From NCBI GenBank assembly GCA_028865155.1, contig JAGWKW010000008.1, forward strand, positions 1 to 15,381: 15,381 bases of DNA. Direction: 5' to 3'. This document shows, one piece after another, positions 7,608 to 15,133 of the stretch. The notes below the pieces were generated by a model, which had not been told where the DNA came from, did not search any database, and saw nothing but the letters and a program-made list of their open reading frames with translations. A program made the position numbers and the translations under genes. Positions within the stretch are counted from its first letter, which is position 1; each line of letters starts with the position of its first letter. Source of the DNA: Alphaproteobacteria bacterium (lineage in GTDB: Bacteria; Pseudomonadota; Alphaproteobacteria; UBA9219).

Positions 7608-8357
7608 CTAGAACGGCATCAGGATATCGAACAGCTGGTCGCCATAGCGCGGCTGCTGGACGTCGGTGATCGAGCCTTTGCCACCGTATTCGATGCGCGC
7701 TTCTGCGATCTGGTCATACGATATGGTGTTGTCGGCGGTGATGTCCTGCGGGCGTATGATGCCGCGGATGCGCAAGACGCGCAGGTCGTAATTGACGCCG
7801 ACCTGCTGGTCGCCCTGAATGACGAGATTGCCGTTGGGCAGAACCTGGATGATTTCGGCGGCGATGCGCAAATCGATCTGTTCCTGGCGGCCGATCGAGC
7901 CTTTGCCGTCGTTGCTGGTCGTGCTGCCCATATCGACGAGGCTCGACGGGCTGACGGCCGAAGGCAGGATTTTCGTCAGTTTGCTTTCCAGGCCGAACAG
8001 GTTGGTGGCGTTCGCGGTGTCGGAATTGGCGCGCGAGCGCTTGGTTTCGTTTTGGATCTGCGCCTGGTCGTTGATCGTGACGATGACGGTCAGGATGTCG
8101 CCGACGCGGCTGGCGCGCTGGTCGCGGAAGAAGGCGCGACCGCCCGTTTCCCACAGCGAGTTCGGTTCCCGTTCGTTGAGCGAGGGCGGCGGCATCGGCA
8201 TCCGGATCGGCATATAGCCCGGTCGCGTCGTCGGGTTCTGGATCGGCCCCGGTTGCGGCGCGTCGCCGATTTCGGAAATGCGGTCGAACGCGTTGCAGCC
8301 CGCCAGCGACAGGAGGAGGACTGCCAGAACCGCGTTTTTATATAAAGTGCGTGCCAT
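7608..8357 (-). CDS. flgH: Flagellar L-ring lipoprotein FlgH
   Basis: FlgH forms the outer-membrane L-ring through which the flagellar rod passes. The 249-residue product opens with a lipoprotein signal peptide ending in the lipobox LAGC, with Cys21 as the acylated residue. The family signature NSLWETGGRAFFRDQRASRVGDILTV is at about 85-110, followed by the variable Ser/Asn/Thr-rich segment and the conserved C-terminal block GNLVIQGDQQVGVNYDLRVLRIRGIIRPQDI and ending in GDQLFDILMPF. The ATG has AGGAAA six bases upstream, overlapping the flgA stop eight bases before, which indicates coupled translation. It is the last gene of the flgF-flgG-flgA-flgH set. flgI, often next in line, is absent here. 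Confidence 0.97.
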   Translation of the reverse strand: MARTLYKNAVLAVLLLSLAGCNAFDRISEIGDAPQPGPIQNPTTRPGYMPIRMPMPPPSLNEREPNSLWETGGRAFFRDQRASRVGDILTVIVTINDQAQIQNETKRSRANSDTANATNLFGLESKLTKILPSAVSPSSLVDMGSTTSNDGKGSIGRQEQIDLRIAAEIIQVLPNGNLVIQGDQQVGVNYDLRVLRIRGIIRPQDITADNTISYDQIAEARIEYGGKGSITDVQQPRYGDQLFDILMPF

Positions 8358-8365
8358 AGCGTTTC

Positions 8366-9340
8366 CTAATCTGCCGATGCCAGCCTTTGCGCGGTGCGGA
8401 CTTCGACCACGCCGGGCGCCGTGACGGTTCCTTCAATGAGGCGGTGGCTTTGCGTGTTGATGACATTCACCGTGTCGCCGAGCGCGCCGTCTTCCTGCGC
8501 CTTGCCCTGCGCCGTGATCGTCATGAGCGGCGTCTGGATTTTCATCGTCACCAGCGTGCCGCGCAGCACGAGCCGCGGCGGCATAACGTCGCGGGCGTGG
8601 AACATGTCGTCCCCGGCCTTGTCGCGGCGCAGTTCGCGGCCGATCAGCTGGTTCGCGTCGGTGACGATATCGGAGGAGATGCGTTGCTCGGGAACCTTGA
8701 TCCAGTCGATGTCGTCCGCGCCGATCGTCTCGCCGGCTTCGAGCCGGTGGACGAGAACCGGAACCTGGCGCTCGATGTCGACCCACCCCGTCACCGGCAT
8801 CGTGTAGGGGCCGCGCGGCGTTTGCGCCGACAGGTAGGTTTTGAAGCGACGGGTTGCGGGGTCGTAAGTGAAGTTCTCGAGCGCGAAGTCGGGTTTCGCG
8901 GTGCCGGGCAGATCGGCTTCGGGCGTGCGGGTGTCGAACGCGACGTCGAAGCTGCGGCCTTTGGCCGACGTGTCCTGCTTGAGCCTGGCGACGACGGCGG
9001 CGCGGATTATGTCGGTCGTGATGCGCGTGCAGGCCGAGGTGACGGTGCTTTGGTCGACGCCGTTCTGCGGCTGCCAGTCGAGGCGGTAGGTGTCGGCCAG
9101 TTTGTTAAGGACGGGCTGGTCGTAGACGGCCGACTGGCACGGCGCGGGGGCTTGCGCGATGTCGCGGTCGATCGCGGCGGGCACGCCTTCGAACAGGTCG
9201 CTGAGCTTGACGGCGTAGGCTTTGACTTCGACGGTCGGCTTGAGCGTGACGGCGGCGTCGGCGAGGCAGGGCGTCGGCGACCCGGCGGCGCCGGAAAGGA
9301 CGAGCCATGCGGCGAACAGAAGGCGGGAGGTTTTTGTCAT
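8366..9340 (-). CDS. flgA: Flagellar P-ring assembly chaperone FlgA
   Basis: FlgA is a periplasmic chaperone required for assembly of the P-ring protein FlgI around the rod. The 324-residue product has a signal peptide (hydrophobic core ~7-20, cleavage near LADA at 26-29), an N-terminal region with two cysteines (Cys68, Cys104) that could form a disulfide, and a C-terminal SAF domain from about residue 193 (PVLVHRLEAGETIGADDIDWIKV) into the FlgA-type end with VMPPRLVLRGTLVTM and GALGDTVNVINTQSHRLIEGTV. It is longer than enterobacterial FlgA (about 220 residues) because of the extra N-terminal region, as in other alphaproteobacteria. GGAGGA precedes the ATG. It lies 22 nt after flgG and 8 nt before flgH in the same operon. 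Confidence 0.95.
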   Translation of the reverse strand: MTKTSRLLFAAWLVLSGAAGSPTPCLADAAVTLKPTVEVKAYAVKLSDLFEGVPAAIDRDIAQAPAPCQSAVYDQPVLNKLADTYRLDWQPQNGVDQSTVTSACTRITTDIIRAAVVARLKQDTSAKGRSFDVAFDTRTPEADLPGTAKPDFALENFTYDPATRRFKTYLSAQTPRGPYTMPVTGWVDIERQVPVLVHRLEAGETIGADDIDWIKVPEQRISSDIVTDANQLIGRELRRDKAGDDMFHARDVMPPRLVLRGTLVTMKIQTPLMTITAQGKAQEDGALGDTVNVINTQSHRLIEGTVTAPGVVEVRTAQRLASAD

Positions 9341-9362
9341 GGTCGTCCTCCGTTAAATGGCC

Positions 9363-10151
9363 TTAGGCCTTCATCTGGTTGGCGGCGTTGAGCATCTGGT
9401 CTGCCGTATTGATGACCTTGGAGTTCAGTTCGTACGCGCGCTGCGCGGTGATCAGGTTGGTGATTTCGGTGACCGTATCGACGTTCGAGGTTTCGAGCGA
9501 GCCCTGAATGATCGTGCCGGTGCCGTTGACGCCGGGGTTGGATGTCGTCGGCGTGCCCGACGCGTCGGTTTGCTTGAGCAAGTTGTTGCCCTGCGCTTCG
9601 AGGCCGACCGGGTTGATGAAAGTGGCGAGCTGCAGCTGGCCCAGCGTCTGTTGCGAGGTTTGTCCGGCGATGGTCGCCAGAACCTGGCCGCTCGAATTGA
9701 CCGTGATGGAGGTTGCCGTCGACGGAACCGTGATGCTGGGGATGATCTGGTAGCCGTCCGCCGTGACGATCTGGCCGGTGGCGTTGAGCTGGAGCGAGCC
9801 GTCGCGCGTGTAGGAGGTCGTGCCGTCAGGCATCTGAACCTGCAGAAAGCCGCGCCCGTTGATGGCGAGGTCGAGCGAGTTGTTGGTAACGGTGATATTG
9901 CCTTGCGTGTTGATGCGATAGGTCGCGGCAGGCATGACGCCCAACCCCACTTGAAGACCAGACGGCAGGATCGTGCCACTGTCGGAAGATTCGGAACCCA
10001 CCGTGCGCATATTCTGGTACAAAAGATCCTGGAACTCGGCGCGAGAAGCCTTGAAACCGGTGGTCGAGGAGTTGGCGATGTTGTTCGAGATGACCTCGAC
10101 ATTCAACTGCTGGGCTTCCATGCCCGTGGCGGCTATGCTGAGCGCTCTCAT
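9363..10151 (-). CDS. flgG: Flagellar distal rod protein FlgG
   Basis: FlgG makes the distal rod of the flagellar basal body, exported by the flagellar type III system without a cleaved signal. The 262 residues match the family's usual length. The N-terminus MRALSIAATGMEAQQLNVEVISNNIANSSTTGFKAS is the classical rod/hook signature, followed by the FlgG-specific insertion after FQDLLYQNMRTVG, the central INGRGFLQVQMPDG strand block, and the C-terminal coiled-coil segment EITNLITAQRAYELNSKVINTADQML that packs in the rod. The ATG has AGGGAG upstream, overlapping the flgF stop 12 bases before. Together with flgF it builds the proximal-to-distal rod transition. Confidence 0.97.
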   Translation of the reverse strand: MRALSIAATGMEAQQLNVEVISNNIANSSTTGFKASRAEFQDLLYQNMRTVGSESSDSGTILPSGLQVGLGVMPAATYRINTQGNITVTNNSLDLAINGRGFLQVQMPDGTTSYTRDGSLQLNATGQIVTADGYQIIPSITVPSTATSITVNSSGQVLATIAGQTSQQTLGQLQLATFINPVGLEAQGNNLLKQTDASGTPTTSNPGVNGTGTIIQGSLETSNVDTVTEITNLITAQRAYELNSKVINTADQMLNAANQMKA

Positions 10152-10163
10152 AATTCTTCTCCC

Positions 10164-10922
10164 TTATGACGTGGCCGACAGTTTATCGATGGCGTTGTCG
10201 AGCCTCTGGTTTTGCTGGCTGATCAGGTTGGTCGCCTGTTCGTAAGCGCGCTGGATCTTGATCAGGTCGGTGATTTCGACGACCGGCTTGACATTCGATT
10301 GCTCGAGCGCGCCTTCCACGATCGGCATGCCCGTTACCGGCGTTTCCTGCTGCGTCGTCGCGTAAAGCCCGTTGCCGGCAGGCGACATCTGCTGTTCATC
10401 GGCGAATTTGACGACGGCGATTTTGCCGAGATTGGTGCGCGAGGTCACGGTGCCGACCTGTACCGAGACGTCGCCTTCGCCCGAAACCGTGATGTTGCTG
10501 GCGCCGTCGGGGATCGTGATCGGCTGGCCGCCGTCGCTTAAAACCATTTTGCCGGTCGAGGTGACGAGATTGCCCTGATTGTCGGTGCAGAACGCGCCGT
10601 CGCGGGTATAGCGCGTGCCTTGCGCCGTCTGGATCTTGAAATAGCCCGATCCCTGGATGGCGAGGTCGAGCGGGTTGCCGGTGTTCGTGATCGTGCCCGG
10701 CGTGGTGTCGCGGTAGGTCGCGCGGTCATAGACGAAATTGATGCCCCGCTGGCCCGGCAGCGTCGCGTTTGCGCCCGGCGTCGGGGTCAGCAGCGTGTCG
10801 AACTGGATGCCTTCGCGCTTGAAACCGACTGTGCTGCTGTTGGCGATGTTATTGGCGATAACATCGACCGAGCGTTCCAGCGCCATTTGGTCGGACAGAA
10901 GAACGAGGCCTGTAACCAGCAT
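10164..10922 (-). CDS. flgF: Flagellar proximal rod protein FlgF
   Basis: FlgF is a proximal-rod subunit of the basal body. The 252-residue product carries the N-terminal rod signature LSDQMALERSVDVIANNIANSSTVGFKRE and the C-terminal helix EITDLIKIQRAYEQATNLISQQNQRLDNAI shared with FlgG, but has the different start MLVTGLVLLSD and lacks the FlgG-specific insertion, and it precedes flgG, all as expected for FlgF. The region between contains the SGYFKIQTAQGTRYTRDGAF block. The ribosome site is weak. It is the first gene of the operon, 45 nt downstream of the start predicted from the sigma-54 element at 10979-10994. Confidence 0.95.
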   Translation of the reverse strand: MLVTGLVLLSDQMALERSVDVIANNIANSSTVGFKREGIQFDTLLTPTPGANATLPGQRGINFVYDRATYRDTTPGTITNTGNPLDLAIQGSGYFKIQTAQGTRYTRDGAFCTDNQGNLVTSTGKMVLSDGGQPITIPDGASNITVSGEGDVSVQVGTVTSRTNLGKIAVVKFADEQQMSPAGNGLYATTQQETPVTGMPIVEGALEQSNVKPVVEITDLIKIQRAYEQATNLISQQNQRLDNAIDKLSATS

Positions 10923-10978
10923 TGCCGTAATTCCCGGTTGCCGAAGACGCGCCCATCGCGCCTTCCGCCCCTGTTCAG

Positions 10979-10994
10979 TGCATGCGCCGTGCCA
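10979..10994 (-). promoter_or_regulatory. Sigma-54 (RpoN) promoter upstream of flgF
   Basis: On the minus strand the sequence reads TGGCAC-GGCGC-ATGCA, matching the sigma-54 consensus TGGCAC-N5-TTGCA with one mismatch and exact spacing. The GC of the -12 element puts transcription start near 10967, giving a leader of about 45 nt before flgF. Sigma-54 control of rod, ring and hook genes is established in alphaproteobacteria such as Caulobacter. Upstream (11000-11080) is room for an enhancer-bound activator; I see no certain site. Positions outside the core were not scored. Confidence 0.75.
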
Positions 10995-11080
10995 AAATTA
11001 TGTACTGGAGAATCAAGTTGTTAATGGTCAACGAGGGGGAATCTTTGGCCGCGTGGGAGGGCAGATTGTGCCTTTATCCC

Positions 11081-12667
11081 TCAGCTTTTGCGTTCGCGCG
11101 TCAGGCCCCAGGTTACGGCTGTGTCGCCCGCATTCGTGATCGACGAAATTTTGGCCTGCAGCGTGCGGCGCGGGGCGGGGCCGCCGCAATAGACGCTGGT
11201 TTCGATCGCGACCGGCTTGCCTTCGACCCGCAAGCGCCAGCCGCCGCCCGACGGCGTGCGCAAAAGGGCCGTGCCGCCTTCCGACAAAGCAGCCTGCACG
11301 CCCGGATGCAGATGCCAGCGCAGCGAGAATTCGCGGCCGCCTTTGCCTTGCAATATATCGCGGCCCGCCAGCGTCTCGCCGTCGCCCGACAGGCGCAGCA
11401 TGCGGTGATGGGTAAGGCCGAAGCGCGAACGATAGCCGTCGTGCGACATTTCGACGCCGTAAACGCCCCCTTCCTCGAAGCGCTGGGCGGCGACTTGCGC
11501 CGTGCCGTCGATGCCGCCATCTTCGCCGATATCGCAGGCGTTGGTGTCGGCCACGGTCAGCGTCGAATGGGCCGCCGTCGCAGCGCAAGCCGCGCGCCAG
11601 CCGCCGTTGCTGCTTTCGGGCGCGCCGCCGCAATTGACGATGATGCGCTCGCGCCCTGCGCTGAATTCGAAGCTCAGCAATCCGGCATGGCCCTGCGCGC
11701 CGAGCGCGCGCGGCGGCGGCGCTCCGGCATCGACGAGAAGCAGGCTGCGGCCCGCCGTGAGCCGTTCGTAGCCGGTTTCGGGCAGGCGGCGCAGGACGCG
11801 GCCGCGCGTGCTGGCCTGGGTCAGAACCGCGTCGATCAGAAGCGGCGTTTCTTCGGACGCGCCGTGGAACAGGCCCAGCCCGCCGTCGCCGTGGCGATAG
11901 AATTTGAGCGCCGGGATCATCGCGCTTAATCCCAGGCCGATATTTTCCGGCAGGCGGATGCCTGCAAGTTCGAACACGTTGCGGATATCGACGAGGTGGC
12001 GAAGGATATGTAGCTGCGCGGCCGGGTTGCGCGAGGCATGGCCGCCGTCGGGCAGGATTTCGGCCGCGATTTGCCGTTGCAGAAAATCGCAGGCGAGGCC
12101 GAGCGCGGCGTCGCCTTCGGGGAAATTAAGCCCGCCATAGATGAGCCCGCGCGCGGCATCGATTGCGGCGGTTTCCGTCAGCGACGGCGATATCGTGCGA
12201 ACCAGATGCTTGAACTGGCGATGCAGGCTGGCGACAAGGCGCGGGGTGAAAGACGCGGAAGCTGCCGGCGCGTAGAAATCGTAGAAGCCGATCCATGCTG
12301 CGATGCGCGCGCCCAAGCGATCCGGCATCCATTCGGTGTCGTGCCAGCCGTCGAACGCGTCGAGCCAGCCTTCGATGAGCCGCACAGCTGCAGCGCTTGC
12401 GTTCGGCGTGCCGACCGCGCGCAGGTTGCGCAAAGCGGCGGCGGCGTGGCGCAGGGCGGGGCTTTCGCCGCGCTCGAACATCGAGGTCTGGCCGGAGATG
12501 ATGCTTTGCCCGGCTGCCGCATCCCCAGGCCAGGGGTCGGCGGGCGTGAAGAACAGCCGTTCGGGCGCGTCGCCCGATGCCAGGATCTTTTGGTAAAGCG
12601 GGTTGCCGTAAGCGACGCTTTGCACGCCGCGGCGCACTTTGTCGATCAGCTTCACCGCCTGCGTCAT
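11081..12667 (-). CDS. Heparinase II/III family protein
   Basis: The 528-residue product has an N-terminal helical region (about 1-280), consistent with an alpha/alpha toroid, and a C-terminal beta-rich heparinase II/III-like domain from about 300, shown by [17 protein letters not shown], the [22 protein letters not shown] block and [15 protein letters not shown]. Related enzymes are polysaccharide lyases cleaving uronic-acid-containing glycans. I see no signal peptide, and the natural substrate of this widespread alphaproteobacterial branch is not established to my knowledge. Its start codon overlaps the rpe stop by four bases (ATGA), implying translational coupling; its own ribosome site is poor. 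In related genomes this gene commonly lies between rsmB/rpe and purH; purH is not downstream here, where flagellar genes begin after 158 nt. Confidence 0.9.
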   Translation of the reverse strand: MTQAVKLIDKVRRGVQSVAYGNPLYQKILASGDAPERLFFTPADPWPGDAAAGQSIISGQTSMFERGESPALRHAAAALRNLRAVGTPNASAAAVRLIEGWLDAFDGWHDTEWMPDRLGARIAAWIGFYDFYAPAASASFTPRLVASLHRQFKHLVRTISPSLTETAAIDAARGLIYGGLNFPEGDAALGLACDFLQRQIAAEILPDGGHASRNPAAQLHILRHLVDIRNVFELAGIRLPENIGLGLSAMIPALKFYRHGDGGLGLFHGASEETPLLIDAVLTQASTRGRVLRRLPETGYERLTAGRSLLLVDAGAPPPRALGAQGHAGLLSFEFSAGRERIIVNCGGAPESSNGGWRAACAATAAHSTLTVADTNACDIGEDGGIDGTAQVAAQRFEEGGVYGVEMSHDGYRSRFGLTHHRMLRLSGDGETLAGRDILQGKGGREFSLRWHLHPGVQAALSEGGTALLRTPSGGGWRLRVEGKPVAIETSVYCGGPAPRRTLQAKISSITNAGDTAVTWGLTRERKS

Positions 12668-13314
12668 GCGCGCAACGCCGCGATGTTGGCTGCATATTTG
12701 GCCGCGCCGTCCTTGAACACGGCCGTGCCTGCGACAAGGACGTTGGCGCCGGCTTCGACAACCTGCTTCGCCGTTTCCGGGTCGATGCCGCCATCGACTT
12801 CGAGATCGATTTTTTTGCCGAGCGCGCCGATGCGTTTGCGAAGCTCGCGGATTTTTTCAAGCTGCGGAAAGATGAAAGCCTGTCCGCCGAAACCCGGATT
12901 GACCGTCATGACGAGAACCAGATCGACATCGCCCAAAACATGTTCGACGGCGGAAAGCGGGGTGGCCGGGTTCAGTGCGACGCCGGCTTTCTTGCCGTGC
13001 GATTTGACCAGCTGCAGCGTGCGGTGCAGGTGCGGCCCGGCTTCGGGATGGACGGTGATGATGTCGGCGCCGGCTTCCGCGAATTGGGGAATGAAGCCGT
13101 CGACCGGCGAGATCATCAGGTGGACGTCGAAGGTTTTTTTGCTATGCGGACGCAGGGCTTTGACGACGCCGGGGCCTATCGTCAGGTTCGGAACGAAATG
13201 CCCGTCCATGACGTCGATATGGATGTAATCCGCGCCAGCCTTGTCGATGGCGGCGACCTCGTCGCCCAGTTTGGCAAAATCGGCGGACAGGATGGACGGG
13301 GCGATAAGGGTCAT
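12664..13314 (-). CDS. rpe: Ribulose-phosphate 3-epimerase
   Basis: Rpe interconverts D-ribulose 5-phosphate and D-xylulose 5-phosphate in the pentose phosphate pathway (and Calvin cycle where present), in the cytoplasm, as a metal-dependent TIM barrel. The 216 residues match the family. Visible are the N-terminal APSILSADF, the metal/catalytic residues His32 and Asp34 in [13 protein letters not shown], His65 in DVHLM, the NPGFGGQ phosphate loop at 139-145 and Asp174 in EVDGGI, the partner general acid/base. No clear ribosome site precedes the ATG at 13312-13314. It leads the rpe-heparinase pair and is divergent from the SdhAF4 gene across an 83-nt spacer that must hold both promoters. Confidence 0.97.
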   Translation of the reverse strand: MTLIAPSILSADFAKLGDEVAAIDKAGADYIHIDVMDGHFVPNLTIGPGVVKALRPHSKKTFDVHLMISPVDGFIPQFAEAGADIITVHPEAGPHLHRTLQLVKSHGKKAGVALNPATPLSAVEHVLGDVDLVLVMTVNPGFGGQAFIFPQLEKIRELRKRIGALGKKIDLEVDGGIDPETAKQVVEAGANVLVAGTAVFKDGAAKYAANIAALRA

Positions 13315-13397
13315 GGGGCAAAATAAAGGCTGTTTTTATCGAAGGCGGAATAGTACCAAACTATTGGCAGGGAATAAATAAGCAGTTAAGAAAGTCT

Positions 13398-13562
13398 ATG
13401 GTCGAAGAAGGCAAAAAACCGCAGAAAAACGGCAAGAACGGAGATAAAAAGCCCGGTTCCGCGCCTGTTGTTCCCGCGCCGAAGGAAACCGGCGGCCCCG
13501 AAGGGCCGGAGCCGACCCGTTACGGCGACTGGGAGCGCAAGGGGCGGGTCAGCGATTTTTGA
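13398..13562 (+). CDS. DUF1674 / succinate dehydrogenase assembly factor 4 homologue
   Basis: This 54-codon gene encodes a Lys/Pro/Gly-rich disordered N-terminus followed by the diagnostic C-terminal motif GPEPTRYGDWERKGRVSDF, with its two halves PEPTRYGDW and GRVSDF as in the DUF1674 family. Its eukaryotic relatives (SDHAF4, yeast Sdh8) bind the flavinylated SDH flavoprotein subunit and aid its assembly into complex II. A role in SDH maturation in the cytoplasm is the inferred function here. No sdh genes are nearby. AAGAAAG three bases before the ATG is a weak ribosome site. A TTGGCA at 13364-13369 with TAAGAA 17 bp downstream is a poor promoter candidate. The TGA at 13560-13562 directly abuts the stop of clpS on the opposite strand, with no spacer. 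Confidence 0.88.
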   Translation: MVEEGKKPQKNGKNGDKKPGSAPVVPAPKETGGPEGPEPTRYGDWERKGRVSDF

Positions 13563-13919
13563 TTATTCCTTCTCCATCGTGCATTGGAGCGGATGCTGCG
13601 CCTGGCGCGCGGCGGCCATGACCTGCGTGACTTTGGTTTCCGCCACTTCGAAGCTGTAGACGCCGCATAGGCCGATGCCGCTCTGATGGACTTCGAGCAT
13701 GATGCGCATGGCATCCTCGCGCGTCTTGTTGAAGAAGGCTTCGAGAACCTGAACGACGAAATCCATCGGCGTGTAATCGTCGTTGAGCAGGAACACTTTG
13801 TACATCGACGGTTTCTTGGTTTGGGTTCGCGTCTTGACCGCGACATTGCCGTGCGGCGCGAGCGTGTCGGCGTCACTGTCGTTTTCGGAAGCGGCGAGGC
13901 GGGGGCGGAACCTGAGCAT
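13563..13919 (-). CDS. clpS: ATP-dependent Clp protease adaptor ClpS
   Basis: ClpS delivers N-degron substrates to the ClpAP protease by binding hydrophobic N-terminal residues and docking on the ClpA N-domain. The 118-residue product has a disordered Asp/Ser/Lys-rich N-terminal extension (1-38) that ClpA engages, then the folded core from Met39-Tyr40 ([21 protein letters not shown]). The N-degron pocket residues Asn46, Asp47, Met52 and His78 are in place. The frame is open upstream to 14015, overlapping galE, but the ATG at 13917-13919 is the sensible start and gives a normal length. It has no Shine-Dalgarno sequence, in line with a leaderless mRNA from the promoter just upstream. clpA is not in the window. 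Confidence 0.93.
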   Translation of the reverse strand: MLRFRPRLAASENDSDADTLAPHGNVAVKTRTQTKKPSMYKVFLLNDDYTPMDFVVQVLEAFFNKTREDAMRIMLEVHQSGIGLCGVYSFEVAETKVTQVMAAARQAQHPLQCTMEKE

Positions 13920-13926
13920 GGGTTTC

Positions 13927-13956
13927 AGTATAGCGCGGAAAATCAGGTTTGCGCAA
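13927..13956 (-). promoter_or_regulatory. Promoter of clpS, predicting a leaderless transcript
   Basis: On the minus strand, TTGCGC (13956-13951) and TATACT (13932-13927) are separated by 18 bp. The -10 element ends seven bases before the clpS ATG, so transcription would start at or one base from the start codon. The -35 element lies inside the 3' end of galE coding sequence. The absence of any ribosome site before clpS agrees with this reading. Confidence 0.5.
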
Positions 13957-15016
13957 TTTTCGCGCGCGCGATTTTGTCCCGTATGGCTTCGCGATAGAAA
14001 GGCGAGCGGTGCCACGCCGCCGCATAGCCGATGATGTCGGGCAGCGCGCGCGCCGGTTTCCAGTTCAGGATCTTTCCGGCTTTTGCGATGCTTGCGACAA
14101 GGATGGCCGGGTCGCCTTCGCGGCGCGGGGCCGCGGGAGGCGCGAAATGCGGCCTGCCCAGCGCCGTGCGCGCGGCGTCGACGATTTCCATGACCGAAAA
14201 GCCCGTGCCGGAGCCGAGATTGAAAATGTCGGTTTCGCCGCCGTTCAGCAGATAGTCGAGCGCGCGCAAATGGGCATCGACCAGATCCATGACATGGATA
14301 TAGTCGCGGATCGCCGTGCCGTCCTTCGTCGGATAGTCGTTGCCATAGATGGCGAAGCCGCTTTCCAGGCCGAGGCCGCGCAGCAAATCGGCGGGCGTGT
14401 CGATAAGCGGCAGGATCAGGCGCGGGATCAGATGGGTTTCAGGCAGATGGGCTTCGCCGATCATGGCCTCGACCGGGGCCGCGCCCGCGACGTTGAAATA
14501 ACGCAGGGCGACCGAGCGCATGCCGGCCGCGTCGAGCATGCGCAAATAGGCTTCGGCTTCGAGCTTCGACTGGCCGTAAGGATTGACCGGGCGCGTCAGG
14601 CTCAGCTCGGAAACCGGGCCCGCGTCGCCGGCATCGCCGTAAACGGCAGCCGTGCTCGAAAACACCACTTTGCGCACATTGTGCTTGTTCAACGTCTTGA
14701 AAAACCGCGCGGCCCTGTCGCGGTTGTTGTCGAAATATTTATCCGGGTTTTTGACCGACTCGCCGACTTCGATCAGAGCCGCGAAATGCATCGCCGCGAC
14801 GGGTTCGTATTTTTTGTAGACGGCGCCGATGAATTCCTCATCGCCGATGTCGCCCTGTTCGAACGTGCCGAACGACACCGCCCAGGCATTGCCGGTCGAA
14901 AGATTGTCGACGATGACGGGCTCGTACCCCGCCTCTTTCAAGGCATAGGCCGCATGGCTGCCGATATAGCCGGCGCCGCCGGAGACGAGGATGCGTGAGC
15001 CTGTGGGCGAAGACAT
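13943..15016 (-). CDS. galE: UDP-glucose 4-epimerase
   Basis: GalE interconverts UDP-glucose and UDP-galactose using tightly bound NAD, supplying galactose for lipopolysaccharide or exopolysaccharide. The 357-residue product is an extended short-chain dehydrogenase: NAD-binding GGAGYIGS at 13-20, the SSTAAVYG segment at 120-127 with the catalytic Ser/Thr, and Tyr147-x3-Lys151 in NPYGQSK. The block [18 protein letters not shown] and the [15 protein letters not shown] segment are typical of GalE rather than other epimerases. The ATG at 15014-15016 precedes the NAD motif by the usual distance, though a good ribosome site is lacking. It is upstream of clpS with a 23-nt gap between stop and clpS start. 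Confidence 0.95.
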   Translation of the reverse strand: MSSPTGSRILVSGGAGYIGSHAAYALKEAGYEPVIVDNLSTGNAWAVSFGTFEQGDIGDEEFIGAVYKKYEPVAAMHFAALIEVGESVKNPDKYFDNNRDRAARFFKTLNKHNVRKVVFSSTAAVYGDAGDAGPVSELSLTRPVNPYGQSKLEAEAYLRMLDAAGMRSVALRYFNVAGAAPVEAMIGEAHLPETHLIPRLILPLIDTPADLLRGLGLESGFAIYGNDYPTKDGTAIRDYIHVMDLVDAHLRALDYLLNGGETDIFNLGSGTGFSVMEIVDAARTALGRPHFAPPAAPRREGDPAILVASIAKAGKILNWKPARALPDIIGYAAAWHRSPFYREAIRDKIARAKIAQT

Positions 15017-15044
15017 GGGAAGAACCGATGCGATAGACCGGATT

Positions 15045-15072
15045 GGTATAAAACATTCATATCCGCACGCAA
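15045..15072 (-). promoter_or_regulatory. Possible galE promoter
   Basis: On the minus strand TTGCGT (15072-15067) and TATACC (15050-15045) are 16 bp apart and would start transcription about 20-25 nt before galE. The -35 match is poor (three of six), so this is tentative. An inverted repeat CGGCAA/TTGCCG (15101-15106 and 15115-15120) lies further upstream. Confidence 0.3.
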
Positions 15073-15133
15073 AGGTGGTTTTTTAACGATATGTAATTTT
15101 CGGCAAATCATATATTGCCGATACGGCAGATAA

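Noticed and set aside
8387..9391. 334-codon plus-strand frame across flgA
   Set aside because: Antisense shadow of flgA, which has clear SAF-domain signatures and operon context.
10982..13326. Long plus-strand frames across the heparinase-like gene and rpe
   Set aside because: Both minus-strand genes are well supported by family motifs; the plus frames have low-complexity Arg/Ala-rich products.
13949..14998. 349-codon plus-strand frame across galE
   Set aside because: Shadow of galE, which carries the complete NAD-binding and catalytic motifs.
15101..15120. Inverted repeat CGGCAA/TTGCCG as terminator of the right-edge gene
   Set aside because: Short stem, and on the minus strand it is followed by AAAATTACAT, not a T-run.
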